Assembly: GCA_029990175.1 (NCBI GenBank)
Contig: JARKIP010000022.1
Span: 22,914,001 to 22,978,000 of the forward strand
Length of the DNA: 64,000 nt
Direction of reading: 5' to 3'
From: Petunia secreta
Taxonomy: Eukaryota; Streptophyta; Magnoliopsida; Solanales; Solanaceae
Below the pieces are notes generated by a model. The model had not been told where the DNA came from. It worked only from the letters and a program-made list of their open reading frames with translations, and ran no database searches. This document shows, one piece after another, positions 43,866 to 54,658 of this stretch (positions within the stretch are counted from its first letter, which is position 1; each line of letters starts with the position of its first letter). The translations under genes and the position numbers were made by a program.

Positions 43866-45030
43866 ATTATAATTGTTCAAAAAGCATAGAAGATTAAAAG
43901 AGGGTAATAGTCAAGAAATCCCCCTCTCATGAATGATTTCTTAATTGACGTGTAAAAATTAACACCCCCTAGAATTTTGTTTTATGTCATTTATAAGCAA
44001 GGGTGACATTGAAGGTTGGTTTTTGACCTATTAAAAAACGCATACAAACTATAAATTGTAGTCCTAAAGAGAACACGTAAATAACAATATTGCATTATTC
44101 CCTTCTAAGTGCGTTCAACTGTGCATTATTACAGTCCAAACGTTACAAGAATGTTGTTACTTCTTTGTGAATTAAGTACATATGTCTCTAACTAAATGGG
44201 GAACTAAGACGTAAAACTAATTGGATATTTAATTCTACTAATGGTGCATGGAATGTGATGAACATGTAAGAAATGGAGTCATAAGAGACTAAATATACAT
44301 CAATATTTATACAATGTTTTGTAACATAACCTTACTTTTTGATACTTACCATTATTCGGAATAATAAGCCAAGGCCCAGATCGATCCCCGTAGTTAATTA
44401 TGAGTATTAGTAAAAGTAGTCACTTGATTATCCAATTTTGATAGAAACGAAAAGAGGCGCCGCTTAAGGAAATTCTACATACAAAAGAAAAGCGATTTCA
44501 TTTTATTCAACATGGCTAGAAATTGTGAAAAACCCGTTAATATTAGTGGCTCCATTATTAGAACCTAAAAAACGGGACACACTATGAGGATATCCACATA
44601 AAGTTACGTGGAAATAAAACGACATTAATACTTAGTGCTGCTAAAATAGGCATAACCATAGGAGAAGGAATCATCACAAAGCCCTTTCGAAATTAGTCCC
44701 TTATTTCCTCCATAGGAGCGAATCTCTTCTTGACTTGAAAAATCGGGAGAAGTAAACGAAGAATTTCGAATCAAAAAAGAAAATTCTAGTCATTGATGGG
44801 CGTCAAGACCGGGTTCCGACTTTTTCTTTTTGAGAAAGGAGAGGTTACTGGACAAGCGAAAGGGATGAGAGCAGATCATTCCTCCCGCCAAAGCTAGAAA
44901 AGAAGGGAGCTCTCTCTTTTTTCTTTTTATTTTAAAGGCATAGAAATGAGGTAATACAGTAGAAAACAAGTCGTACTGGTGTTGAATATTGCAGGAGTTC
45001 CGTTGACCTCAATAACTACACCTAGCAGCC
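43866..45030. other. Intergenic; possible organelle-like patch at 44640-44960
   Basis: No gene seen. The patch 44640-44960 is compositionally different (many gaaa and cgg words) and reminiscent of plant organelle spacer DNA, but I cannot confirm this. Confidence 0.3.
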
Positions 45031-45031
45031 C

Positions 45032-45352
45032 CTATTGGTGTACGCTTATATCATCGTCGCTATCATCTTCACCGCTATTTCGGGCTGATGTAGACGAGTC
45101 GGGGATCACAACAATCTCTTGTGGCAGATTAATGAAAATTGCCATGATCTTTGTCAGAGGACGATCAATATTCAAAAGGTTTCGCAAATGGTCAGCACCG
45201 GAATCACGCCTTATTCTGGAAAGAAGAGTACGTAGCTCCAACTTGAGGGAACTCAAATCAGTACTGTAATTGCGAACCAGCTTTTCCACTGTATTCGGAG
45301 ACGCCCCCTGTAGCAGACTACCGGCATTATTACCACGACGTCTTCGTTCCAT
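45032..45352 (-). CDS. Hypothetical small protein
   Basis: Open frame of 106 codons from ATG 45352. The N-terminus is basic (MERRRRGNN). The middle is Leu/Arg-rich and probably helical (residues 20-75). The tail is acidic and Ser-rich (SGEDDSDDDISVHQ). Codon use looks plausible for a plant gene, and the antisense frame is shorter. I recognise no domain. It may be a real small gene, an exon or chance. Confidence 0.35.
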   Translation of the reverse strand: MERRRRGNNAGSLLQGASPNTVEKLVRNYSTDLSSLKLELRTLLSRIRRDSGADHLRNLLNIDRPLTKIMAIFINLPQEIVVIPDSSTSARNSGEDDSDDDISVHQ

Positions 45353-45731
45353 TGTATTCTATTCAGTAATTTAGCAACTGATTAGACTGGTGTCTGTGGT
45401 AAGTACATCAATAGACAAGGAAGGTTCTATGCATATAAATGAAACCATAGTCGAAAGTATATAACTGGTGGGGAAAGCCTTTATCCTGCTGCACATTTTA
45501 CAACATACACAAGTTGGGAGTCGATAGGGCTTTGTTGGCAATGGTGAGTAAAAAATGACGTGCCATTTTATTATTAGGTGATTCATTACTCGTTTGTCCA
45601 TTACCTACTTTGGAACCCTTTACGGATTAGACATGCACCTAAATACAACACGTCGCCAATTTATACCCCCAACAATTCAATTAACAACAGTAAAGACATC
45701 GCCCTTTTTTTTAGAAATTGCGTTTGTGGCC
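45353..45731. other. No gene seen
   Basis: Short intergenic stretch before the second CRM element. Confidence 0.5.
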
Positions 45732-45733
45732 TG

Positions 45734-45954
45734 ATGCAGCCCGAACACGTGCTGATCAAGTGTTCGATCCACTGAGGAGACCGATGACCCGAAGCCAAGC
45801 CAAGCTGTTGCACGATGTGCACGTTCACTTAGCCTGGCCGAAGGAAAACAATTGCTCCGAAGCTGAGTGGCCGGGCTCAAGAATTGAAGGCATTATCTTC
45901 AGATTTGAGCCCGAAGGCAAAGTGACCGAGGACAATGAGCTCGAAGATAATTGA
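45734..45954 (+). other. LTR-encoded CR (chromodomain-like) tail of CRM integrase
   Basis: Within the 5' LTR, the frame GCA GCC CGA... encodes 73 residues including FDPLRRPMTRSQAK, the short CR-type motif placed at the end of CRM integrases. In the 5' LTR it is not translated; it shows what the lost 3' LTR would have added to the polyprotein. The equivalent in element A is RPFTRSQAK (5' LTR). Confidence 0.6.
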
Positions 45955-46111
45955 GCGTCCGAAGACAACGAGTGTGTTCGAGCAGACAAACGAGAACCGA
46001 AGCCAAGGCTTACCGAAGTCAAGTCTGCCGAACACATTTTAACTCAGCCCTGCGTGGCTTATTTCTATTGGTCGCCTGTGACCCTTTTACTAGTTTATCC
46101 CTAGTATTTCC

Positions 46112-46119
46112 TATATAAA
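46112..46119 (+). promoter_or_regulatory. TATA box of element B LTR
   Basis: tatataaa; the cap site is expected about 46140-46145, next to tgtagacacccag. Confidence 0.65.
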
Positions 46120-46480
46120 CCTTATTTCTTTTCATTGTAGACACCCAGTTTTGAACATTGATGAATTAATGAAAGTGCCGAGCACCTTTCTTATGTCTCC
46201 GTCGTGAGCAAACCCTGTGAGGGCTTTTATGGACTTGTGGCTTTCGGTTAATCCGATTGAACATTCCTCTTTTATCATTCAGTTTGCAAGAGGCAATGTT
46301 CTCTTGAGGATTGTTGCATAGTTAGGGTGATTCTTGTGTCCCTTTCGATCGAGCTTTGAGACAGGTTCCTCACTGTTCTTTCGAAAGAAGCAAGTTTTGT
46401 CTTGCTTCTACCTTTTATCTTTCTTGTTTATCTTCCGCGTTTGTGCTTAGCAACTCCTTCGGGTTTGCATTGCACCATCT

Positions 46481-46492
46481 TGGTATCAGAGC
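46481..46492 (+). other. tRNA-iMet primer-binding site of element B
   Basis: tggtatcagagc, exact match to the core PBS, 6 nt after the LTR end. Confidence 0.9.
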
Positions 46493-47699
46493 ACGGTTTG
46501 GGCTTGTTTCTACAACCCCAAATCCTGTTCAAGTTATCTTTACTTTTCGTGCGTTGTGTCTTTGTTTTCCATTTCGTGTTCTTGATTTGGTTGTTACTGT
46601 TGGTGTTATTATTTTACAAAATAAAAAAAAAAGTGTTAAAAAGAAAATTCAAAAATTGTGATTGATTGTTGGTTGTTTGGGATAAACAACCATTGATTCT
46701 TGTTCACCATTGTTTCTTGATTCCAACAAGTACCCGACGTACTGATTTCGTGACTAGGGTTTCTTGGTGAAATTTTGGACTGTTTTGAACTTTAAATGGT
46801 GGCTGGAACTTGAACCCCATTGATTTTGGTTGAAACCGATGAAGATGGGCGGTTCTTGATTGATTTGGGTTTGTTTGTTTCTTGAAAATCGGAGTCTGAG
46901 TTTGGATTCGTTGTCTGTACGCCGGAAAATTGTTACAAAATCGTAACAGTGTACGACTCGAACGAGCTGGTTCTTAGCTCAAAGAACTTGAACTGAATTC
47001 CTCCGATGCTGTTGAAACCGGAGCTGAAAGAGCAACCCAGATCTGTTGAAATTTGTGATCAGTGAACCGAAGTTGATTTGTCCGTACGCCGGAGCAAAGG
47101 TCACTGTTCCATTGAAGAAGAAGGGGTAAAAGTTTAAACATCAAAACCCCTGGTGAAAATTGTCGGTTGAGAAAAGGAAAGTGGATAAGGTAAAACCCTA
47201 TCCATACCAAGGAGGGACCACTCTTGTACGGACAAGAGTTGTTGTGATCGAAAAAGATTCCAAAAGGGAATCAAATGGTAGATTCTCCTAGGTTCTCACT
47301 TTCTTTCGTGTCAACTTTCTAGTTAGTGGATCTTTTGAGTAATTGTTCTACTCGAGGTCGTACTAACTCATTTTGAGCTAATAGGAACTCGTGCGAAGGG
47401 GTGACCGAAGTCCAAACTCTCGTAGAAATTTCTTTTGACTCCTCGAGCTCAGTTAAAAGCGTCCGTTCCATCGAGTCGAACATCACTTCACTCTTTCCGA
47501 AGAGACAGTGACTATTGTTGAACTTGAAGGATCTTAGAGGACCGATCAATCAGACGAGCCACTGTTAACAAGTCTTTGAGTGATCAAAAACCGAACCCAT
47601 AAATTGAGTGGACCCGAGTGCCACCCATCAAAGGTGAGGGAGTGTGAGAGGTAATTTCTAACCCTAACATTTGTTTGATCTTTGACTTGTGCAGGTACC
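46493..47699 (+). other. Leader of element B
   Basis: 1.2 kb without coding features. It ends in a 3' splice-site-like CTTGTGCAG|GTACC right before the gag ATG, as in element A. Confidence 0.6.
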
Positions 47700-50600
47700 A
47701 TGGCTGGAAACGATGGCAAAGGCATTGAGAAGCCCGAAGTGTCGTTAGCCGATCTCATGGCTGCGATACAAGGTGTCAGTGCCGAAGTAAGAGGAGTGAG
47801 TGTTCGGGTAGCTCAACTCGAACAGGGAAGCGCGTCCGTGGCCATGACTGGGTCCGGCGCTGGAACTAGCCAATCCACTCCGATGAAACCTGATCTGTAT
47901 GCTGAGCTTGTACGACAACATCAGTTGACAAGTGAAGCCATTCGAAGAGAGCTTAACTTGGGCAATCCCCAAGCGCAACAAAACTTGGGCAATCCCCAAG
48001 CTGGTTATCAAAACTTGGGCATTCCCCGAGGAGAAAGGATACCACTTCCAAGGGCCCGAAGAGATCTTAGAGCCGTTATCGAAGAGGTTATTGAAGAGGA
48101 ATTTCCCGAAGACGAATATGAGACCGAGCCGCCATTCGCTCAACGAAGGCAAGCTCACCGAGGTCGTGGAAATTTCCGAGGTCGAGGCCGAGGCGCAAAT
48201 GTTGAAAGAAATATTGAGCGTGAGGCTGATGATCGCGGTGATGAGTATCCCGAACAGGTTCGTGCTGTTCGAGACTCAAATTTGAACAGTGTCAAAATCA
48301 CTATTCCACCCTTTAAAGGAACTAGTGATCCCGATGAGTATCTTGAATGGAAGCTTAAAATGGAGCGCATCTTTGAAACCAATGAGATGACCGATGAGAG
48401 AAAAGCTGCCCATGCCATTGCTTCGTTCGAAGCCTACGCATCTACATGGTGGGAATCTGACAAGAGGCATAGACGAAGGAATGACTATCCCAAAGTCACT
48501 ACTTGGCCACAATTGAAGAGAGCTATGGATGCTAAGTATTTGAGTGCTAAGTACCGGCAAACTCAAAAGCAAAAGCTCTATGAGCTAAAGCAAGGGTCCA
48601 AGTCAGTCCAAGAGTACCATGATGAGTTCGAAAGGGTTCGATTGAATCTTGATCTGGTAGAGGATGAAGAGCAAGCCATTATCAGATTCAAAAACGGCTT
48701 GGCGAGGGATGTGTCATCTCAATTGAGGCTCCACGTGTATCACACGTTGGAAGATCTGTTCGATGCTGCCACCGAAGCTGAAAAATTGGTGAAGGACGAC
48801 AAGGCAAACCGGTATCGAGGAGTCACTACTTCTACTCCATTGAGCCGAGGTAAAGAATGGAAGAGTCCAAACCAAACAAATGCTAACACTGTTCGAGATT
48901 CGAAGAGACCCTTCGAAAGAGGTGTGACCGTTAACCAGCCGAGAGAAGTGGGAGGTAATGTTCAACTAAACTCTCCTAGTGCTTCAAATATTCAGTGTCA
49001 CAAATGCAAAGGTTATGGTCACATGGCAAAAGAGTGTCCAACTCGCAAAGTTATGCTTTTGCTCGAAGATGGAACCGTCCATGAGCAAGCGAGTGACACC
49101 GAGGAGGAATTTATCGAGGAGACTGACCGAGCTGAAGGTGATGATGATCGTGAGGCTACCGAAGCTGATCATCCGGAAATGTTTCTTGTGGTTCGAAGGA
49201 ATTTGAGCTGCATGACTCTTGAAGAAGAGGACAACCAAAGAGAAAACCTCTTTCATGCCCGATGTCGAGTAAGGGGAAAGGTGTGTTCGATGATCATTGA
49301 TTCTGGTAGTTGTGCCAATGTGGTAAGCCAAACTTTGGTTTCACAAATGGGATTACCTACGATTATGCATCCCCACCCTTACAAATTACAACGGCTGAAT
49401 GAGTGTGGAGAATTGAGAGTTGTCAAACAAGTGTGGATCAAGTTCAAAATCGGAGAGTATCAAGATGAAATGATATTCGATGTGGTTCCGATGCAAGCTT
49501 GTCATTTGCTATTGGGTCGATCGTGGAAATATGACCGGACAGCTGTTCACAATGGCAGATCCAACACTTACACTGTAAAGCTCGAAGGAAAGAGTTTCAT
49601 ACACAAACCCCTCTCTCCAAAACAAGTCACCGAGGACTATAAACGGATGAAAGAATTGAAAGAAGCGGCCAAAGCTAAGCTTCCGATGGGAGCAAAATTG
49701 GGGTCCGATGAGACAAACACTCTGCCCGAAGTAAAAGGAATCTGTGCAATCATGCAACCGGGTGAGTTATTACGAGGCAACGACAACGGTCAGATGATGA
49801 TTTGCCTCGTGCACAAGGGTATCTTTCTAAACTCTGGTGATGATTTTTCTAACGATAACCCTTTGCCTTTGTTTGTTCGTAAAGTTTTGCAGGACTTCGA
49901 GGACATGTTTCCCGAGGAAATGCCAGGTGGATTACCTCCGTTAAGAGGAATCGAGCACCAAACTGACTTCGTACCGGGGTCACAAATCCCCAACAAACCT
50001 GCATACCGGTGTAATCCCGAAGACACCAAAGAGCTCCAACGGCAGGTTGATGAGTTGATGAACAAGGGCCTCGTTCGTGAGAGCTTGAGTCCTTGCGCCG
50101 TTCCTGTTATCCTTGTCCCGAAGAAGGATGGAACATGGCGAATGTGTGTTGACTGTCGAGCAGTCAACAAAATAACGGTAAAGTATCGTCATCCTATCCC
50201 TCGATTAGATGACATGCTTGATGAGTTAAGTGGTTCTTCATGCTTTTCGAAGATAGACCTCAGGTCCGGTTACCACCAAATCCGAATGAAACCCGGAGAA
50301 GAGTGGAAAACCGCATTCAAGACCAAATTCGGTCTATATGAATGGTTGGTAATGCCTTTTGGCTTATCCAATGCACCAAGCACATTCATGCGATTGATGA
50401 ACTATGTGCTCAAACCGTTCATAAACAAGTTCGTTGTTGTTTATTTCGATGACATACTTGTTTATAGCAGAACCGTGGATGAACATGTCGACCACCTAAG
50501 GCAAGTGCTTGAAAAGCTTCGAGAAGAGAAGTTGTATGCCAACTTCAAGAAATGCGCCTTCGGAGTCGATCGTGTAGTCTTTCTTGGATTTGTTGTCAGT

Positions 50601-52430
50601 GCTAATGGTGTCGAAGTCGACGAATCAAAAGTCGAAGCCATCAAAGATTGGCCAACTCCAACCTCGGTAACACAAGTTCGTAGCTTCCATGGCTTAGCTA
50701 GCTTTTACCGAAGGTTTGTTCGTGACTTTAGCACCGTGGCAGCTCCTTTAACCGAGCTGGTGAAGAAAGACCATCCATTTGTGTGGGAAGAGTCCCAAGA
50801 AAGGGCTTTCCAAGAGTTGAAACGGAGGCTTTGCTCTGCCCCGTTGTTGCAACTCCCTGACTTCGGCGAAGCATTCGAAGTCGAGTGTGATGCGTCCGGA
50901 GTTGGGATCGGAGGAGTGCTGATGCAAGAATCGAAGCCGATCGCTTACTTTAGCGAAAAGCTTAAGGGTGCAACTTTGAATTACTCTACGTATGACAAAG
51001 AATTGTATGCCCTCGTTCGAGCACTCGCCCATTGGCAGCATTATTTGTGGCCTCGAGAGTTTGTGATCAAGAGTGATCATGAGTCCTTGAAACATCTCCG
51101 AGGTCAGGAGAAATTGAATCGAAGACATGCCAAGTGGGTTGAATTTATTGAGAGCTTTCCCTATGTAATTCATTACAAAAAGGGTAAAGACAATGTTGTG
51201 GCCGATGCGCTATCAAGGAAATTTGCCTTAGCGACCACTCTCGCCTCTAGACTCATGGGATTCGAAAGCATCAAGTCGATGTACGCAGACGATCCCAAGC
51301 TGAAATGCGTTCGTGACGCAATCTTGAGTGGCCGAAGGGTTGAGAAATATCAATGGCATGATGGCTACCTCTTCAAGAATGGGAGGGTTTGTGTGCCAGT
51401 GTCATCGTGGAGAGAGCTCTTGGTTCGAGAGGCTCACTCCGGTGGACTGATGGGACACTTCGGTGTCGACAAAACTCTTGGTATCTTGACCGAGCAGTTC
51501 CATTGGCCCAAAATGCGACGAGATGTGGAAAAACTTTGCAACGCTTGTCTCATTTGCAAGAAAGCAAAATCGAAGTCCAACACTCATGGTTTGTACACCC
51601 CGTTACCTGTGCCTGATCGACCTTGGGTTGATATATCCATGGACTTTGTCTTGGGGTTACCAAGATCGGGGAGAGGGCGTGATAGCATCTTCGTTGTGGT
51701 TGACCGTTTTTAAAAATGGCTCACTTTATTCCTTGCAAAAAGTGCGATGATGCTCAGCATGTAGCTACATTGTTTATTTCTAATGTGTTAAAATTGCATG
51801 GTGTACCTCGCACTATTGTGAGTGATCGAGACTCAAAATTCTTGAGTCATTTTTGGAAGTGTTTGTGGGGTGCCCTCGGCACCAAGCTACTATTCTCGAC
51901 GTCTCACCATCCTCAGACTGATGGACAGACCGAGGTAGTTAACTGAACCTTGGGATCTTTGCTTCGAGCAATGACCAAAGGGAAGGTTGGAAACTGGGCT
52001 GATCGTTTGCCCTTGATGGAGTTTGCATACAATCGAACGGTGCATAGAATGATCAACATGACCCCGTTTGAATGTGTGTATGGCTTTAATCCTTTGATTC
52101 CACTTGATTTAACCCCATTGCCTCGAGATTCTGTTCTTGATTGTGAAGGTACTCGACGAGCAGCTGCTTTGATCGAATTGCACGCGAAGGTAAAGAAGAA
52201 CCTCGAGGAGGCCTATGCAAATGTTGCCTTAAAGAAAAACAAGGGGCGTAAAAAGCTGGAATTGAAGAAAGGAGATTGGGTTTGGGTTCACTTTCGAAAG
52301 GAATGCTTCCCGAACCAAAGGAAAGGAAAGTTGGCTCCTCGAGGGGATGGTCCATTTCAAGTGTTGACCAAGATCAACAACAATGCTTACGTGATCGACC
52401 TCCCTGGTGAGTATAATGTGTCCAACACCT
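47700..52430 (+). pseudogene. CRM chromovirus Gag-Pol of element B (one frameshift, one stop, 3' truncation)
   Basis: Start at ATG 47700 (MAGNDGK); the open frame begins 18 nt earlier but without ATG. Domains: capsid about 200-350, CCHC knuckle CHKCKGYGHMAKEC near 440, protease DSGS near 535, reverse transcriptase with YFDD near 920, RNase H about 1060-1180, integrase from about 1230. The frame stops at 51711-51713 inside VVVDRF because one C is missing from a T/A run. It resumes in another frame at 51716 and meets a TGA at 51944-51946, where element A has CGA (Arg), the pattern of 5-methylcytosine decay. It then runs on to about 52430. Direct repeats in the capsid-preceding region (NLGNPQA) are visible at 47950-48030. 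Confidence 0.88.
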
Positions 52431-52464
52431 TTAATTCATCAATGTTCAAAACTGGGTGTCTACA
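52431..52464 (-). repeat. 34-nt inverted piece of element B's own LTR
   Basis: Exact reverse complement of 46136-46169 in the 5' LTR; both flanking bases differ. The piece begins about 25 nt inside the transcript and ends close to the predicted cap site. Confidence 0.8.
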
Positions 52465-54658
52465 TTATACTCAGTAAGTAGGTGAGTCAAAAGGACTCAG
52501 TAAGTGGGGACAGGGCTCCAAGTAGAATAACGAGTTGCAAATATATGAAAACTCAAACAACTCCAAGGTAGCCAAAAAGTAAAGACAAAATCACTTAATT
52601 AACAAACAAGTAATATTCATCCTTAGTCATCAAAGTATTAAGACACATCCATTGTGACTTAATGATATGTATGGGACTATGTCATAATACAACATTATGC
52701 ACAGAACTACATCGTGCTATCATAATATGTACGGAACTACATCGTATCATAATAATATGCACGGAACTACATCGTGCGATGATAACATGTACAAAACATC
52801 GTACCACAATAATATACACGGAACTACATCGTGCTATCATAATATGTACGGAACTACATCGTATCATAATAATATGCATGGAACTACATCGTGCGATGCT
52901 AACATGTACGAAACATCGTACCACAATAATATGCACGGAACTACCTCATGCTATGATAATATGTACGGAACTACATCGTACCATAATAATATGCACGGAA
53001 CTACATCGTGCGATGATAATATGTACGAAACATCGTACCAATATAATATGCACGGAACTACATCGTGCTATGATAATATGTACGGAACTACATCGTACCA
53101 TAATAATATGCACGGAAATACATCGTGCTAGGATAATAAATCAAGAAATAGTAATGAACTGTAATTACACTTTTCAAAATAGTCTTGGCATAATAAGTAT
53201 GCCCATTTCAGCAGCCATGCATGTAAGGAACACATACATAGACATCCAATGTGGAGAAAGTCCACCAAAGAAGGGATGTAAACCACTTACCTCAAGCCGA
53301 CGATTGCTAACTAGCCCACGATCGTCCTTTCACGCCCAAATCCTTCCAAATAAGTCCACTTTATGCAAATTAATAAATAATACAATCAATATAAGCTATC
53401 ATACTAATTTTCATGACTGGATGACAAACGAGTCAAAAAGTCAACCCAAAAGTCAACCATGGGCCCACATATCCGATTACCGGAACAAAATACATTTTTA
53501 GATTACTCATTACCCACGAGTCCAAAAGTTTGGTTACTTTCTCAATTAAAGTCCATCTACATCATCAAATAGCCAATTTATCAATTTTCAGGTTTATGTT
53601 GAAAGTCAATTATTTATAAACACCTCAAATCTCAAATCCAATTCTACAATCATGTTACCCATTCGAAAACGAGTTTATACATACAAAAATCAAGTCAATC
53701 CGATATCGTTAACATTCCCAAATCCCCATATTATTCCACTTTTAAGTTAAAATTTAAGAACTTACTCAACTTCCCCAATTTCTCACAACCACCATTTATG
53801 ACCAAAATAGGGTTATCAAATTCAACCTTAGATATATCATAATCTAGCATAAACTCAATCAACTTCATCATTTAAAGCAACTTATAAAATCTAATCAATT
53901 TTATGAGCTTCTCAAGAAAGACCCATTAAACATTCTTCACAAGAAAACCTCAATTTCATAGTTTAGAAACCATGGATTAAAGCTTAAACCAAAGGAATGA
54001 ATCAAAGGAAAATACTTAGGTTATGGTTTAGACCTTACCCCATAGAAGAACATCCTTGAATTCTCCTAATTCCAAACTTTCAAGATGAGAAAAACTCCAT
54101 AAACATTAATAGCCAAAAATGCCTACTGTTCTGCCTCGTTTCTTGTACCAAACGATCCCAAAACTCACTTTTGATTCCTCCAATAGATTTCTTGTGAAAA
54201 TCTAGTCAAGTTAGGCTTTTGAATCACTCCATTTGACCTTATAATGAAGGAGATATGTTGGTTTCAATATTTGGAATAGTGCAGATTTTTAACTACGCAG
54301 TGAGTGGCAATTTCGTAAACAATCTGAAAATTCTGGCAACCCAATTCTTAGTAAAATTATCATAAATCCCTCATATGATGTCGAAACTTGATGATTTCAG
54401 TTTCCATGGTTTCCAAATTACGATACAGATATAATGCTTTAGTCGAAATATGAATCAAAGGCCGTTTTCTCAATATGGTAACTTTTATGCTCAAATTACG
54501 TCGAAACCAAAACCAAACTTATCCAAAACTCATCGAAACTTAACCAAACTTTGTGGACCTGACCAAAATCACCATACAAACTTATTGGAACTAAAAAAAA
54601 TATATCGACATGCATATCGAAGCTTTAATTTACCAAAATGACTGGGCGGACCATTACA
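52465..54658 (-). repeat. LTR of Ty3 family Z, truncated on one side
   Basis: Contains ggtgagtcaaaaggactcag and taagtgggg, as in the LTRs at 4335-4360 and 26385-26415, so it is the same broad LTR type on the minus strand. It ends at ggaccattaca (minus TGTAATGG), followed by the end-of-pol motif ctcgttcgtccacgaacga. The U5 end is missing at the junction with element B. Confidence 0.65.
52701..53135. repeat. Higher-order minisatellite, 117-bp unit of 30+30+30+27 bp
   Basis: Monomers like ggaactacatcgtgctatca and taatatgtac recur about 15 times. Every fourth monomer is 27 bp (aaacatcgtaccacaata), giving a 117-bp higher-order period, about 3.7 copies. The 279-codon and 144-codon frames over it are products of periods divisible by 3. 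Confidence 0.85.

Larger units (their letters stand above)
45732..46474 (+). repeat. 5' LTR of CRM element B
   Basis: Starts tgatgcagcccgaacacg and ends gggtttgcattgca. TATA-like tatataaa at 46112-46119. The first 220 bp form an open frame that would be the end of pol in the missing 3' LTR. Confidence 0.8.
45732..52464 (+). mobile_element. CRM-clade chromovirus, element B (broken, no 3' LTR)
   Basis: Plus-strand relative of element A, clearly similar over gag-pol but with unrelated leader and diverged LTR. It has a 5' LTR (45732-46474), PBS (46481-46492), leader, and gag-pol from 47700. The coding part carries one frameshift and one stop and then ends near 52431, where a 34-nt inverted piece of its own LTR follows, and after that a different Ty3 relic. 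Confidence 0.88.

Noticed and set aside
52701..53135. CRISPR-like array
   Set aside because: The units are contiguous tandem monomers without unique spacers, in a plant LTR.
52662..53501. 279-codon plus-strand frame rich in repeated ICTELHRA-type peptides, and its companions on both strands
   Set aside because: It is produced by the 30/27-bp minisatellite, whose periods are divisible by 3, so all frames stay open; the part after the array has no gene-like features.
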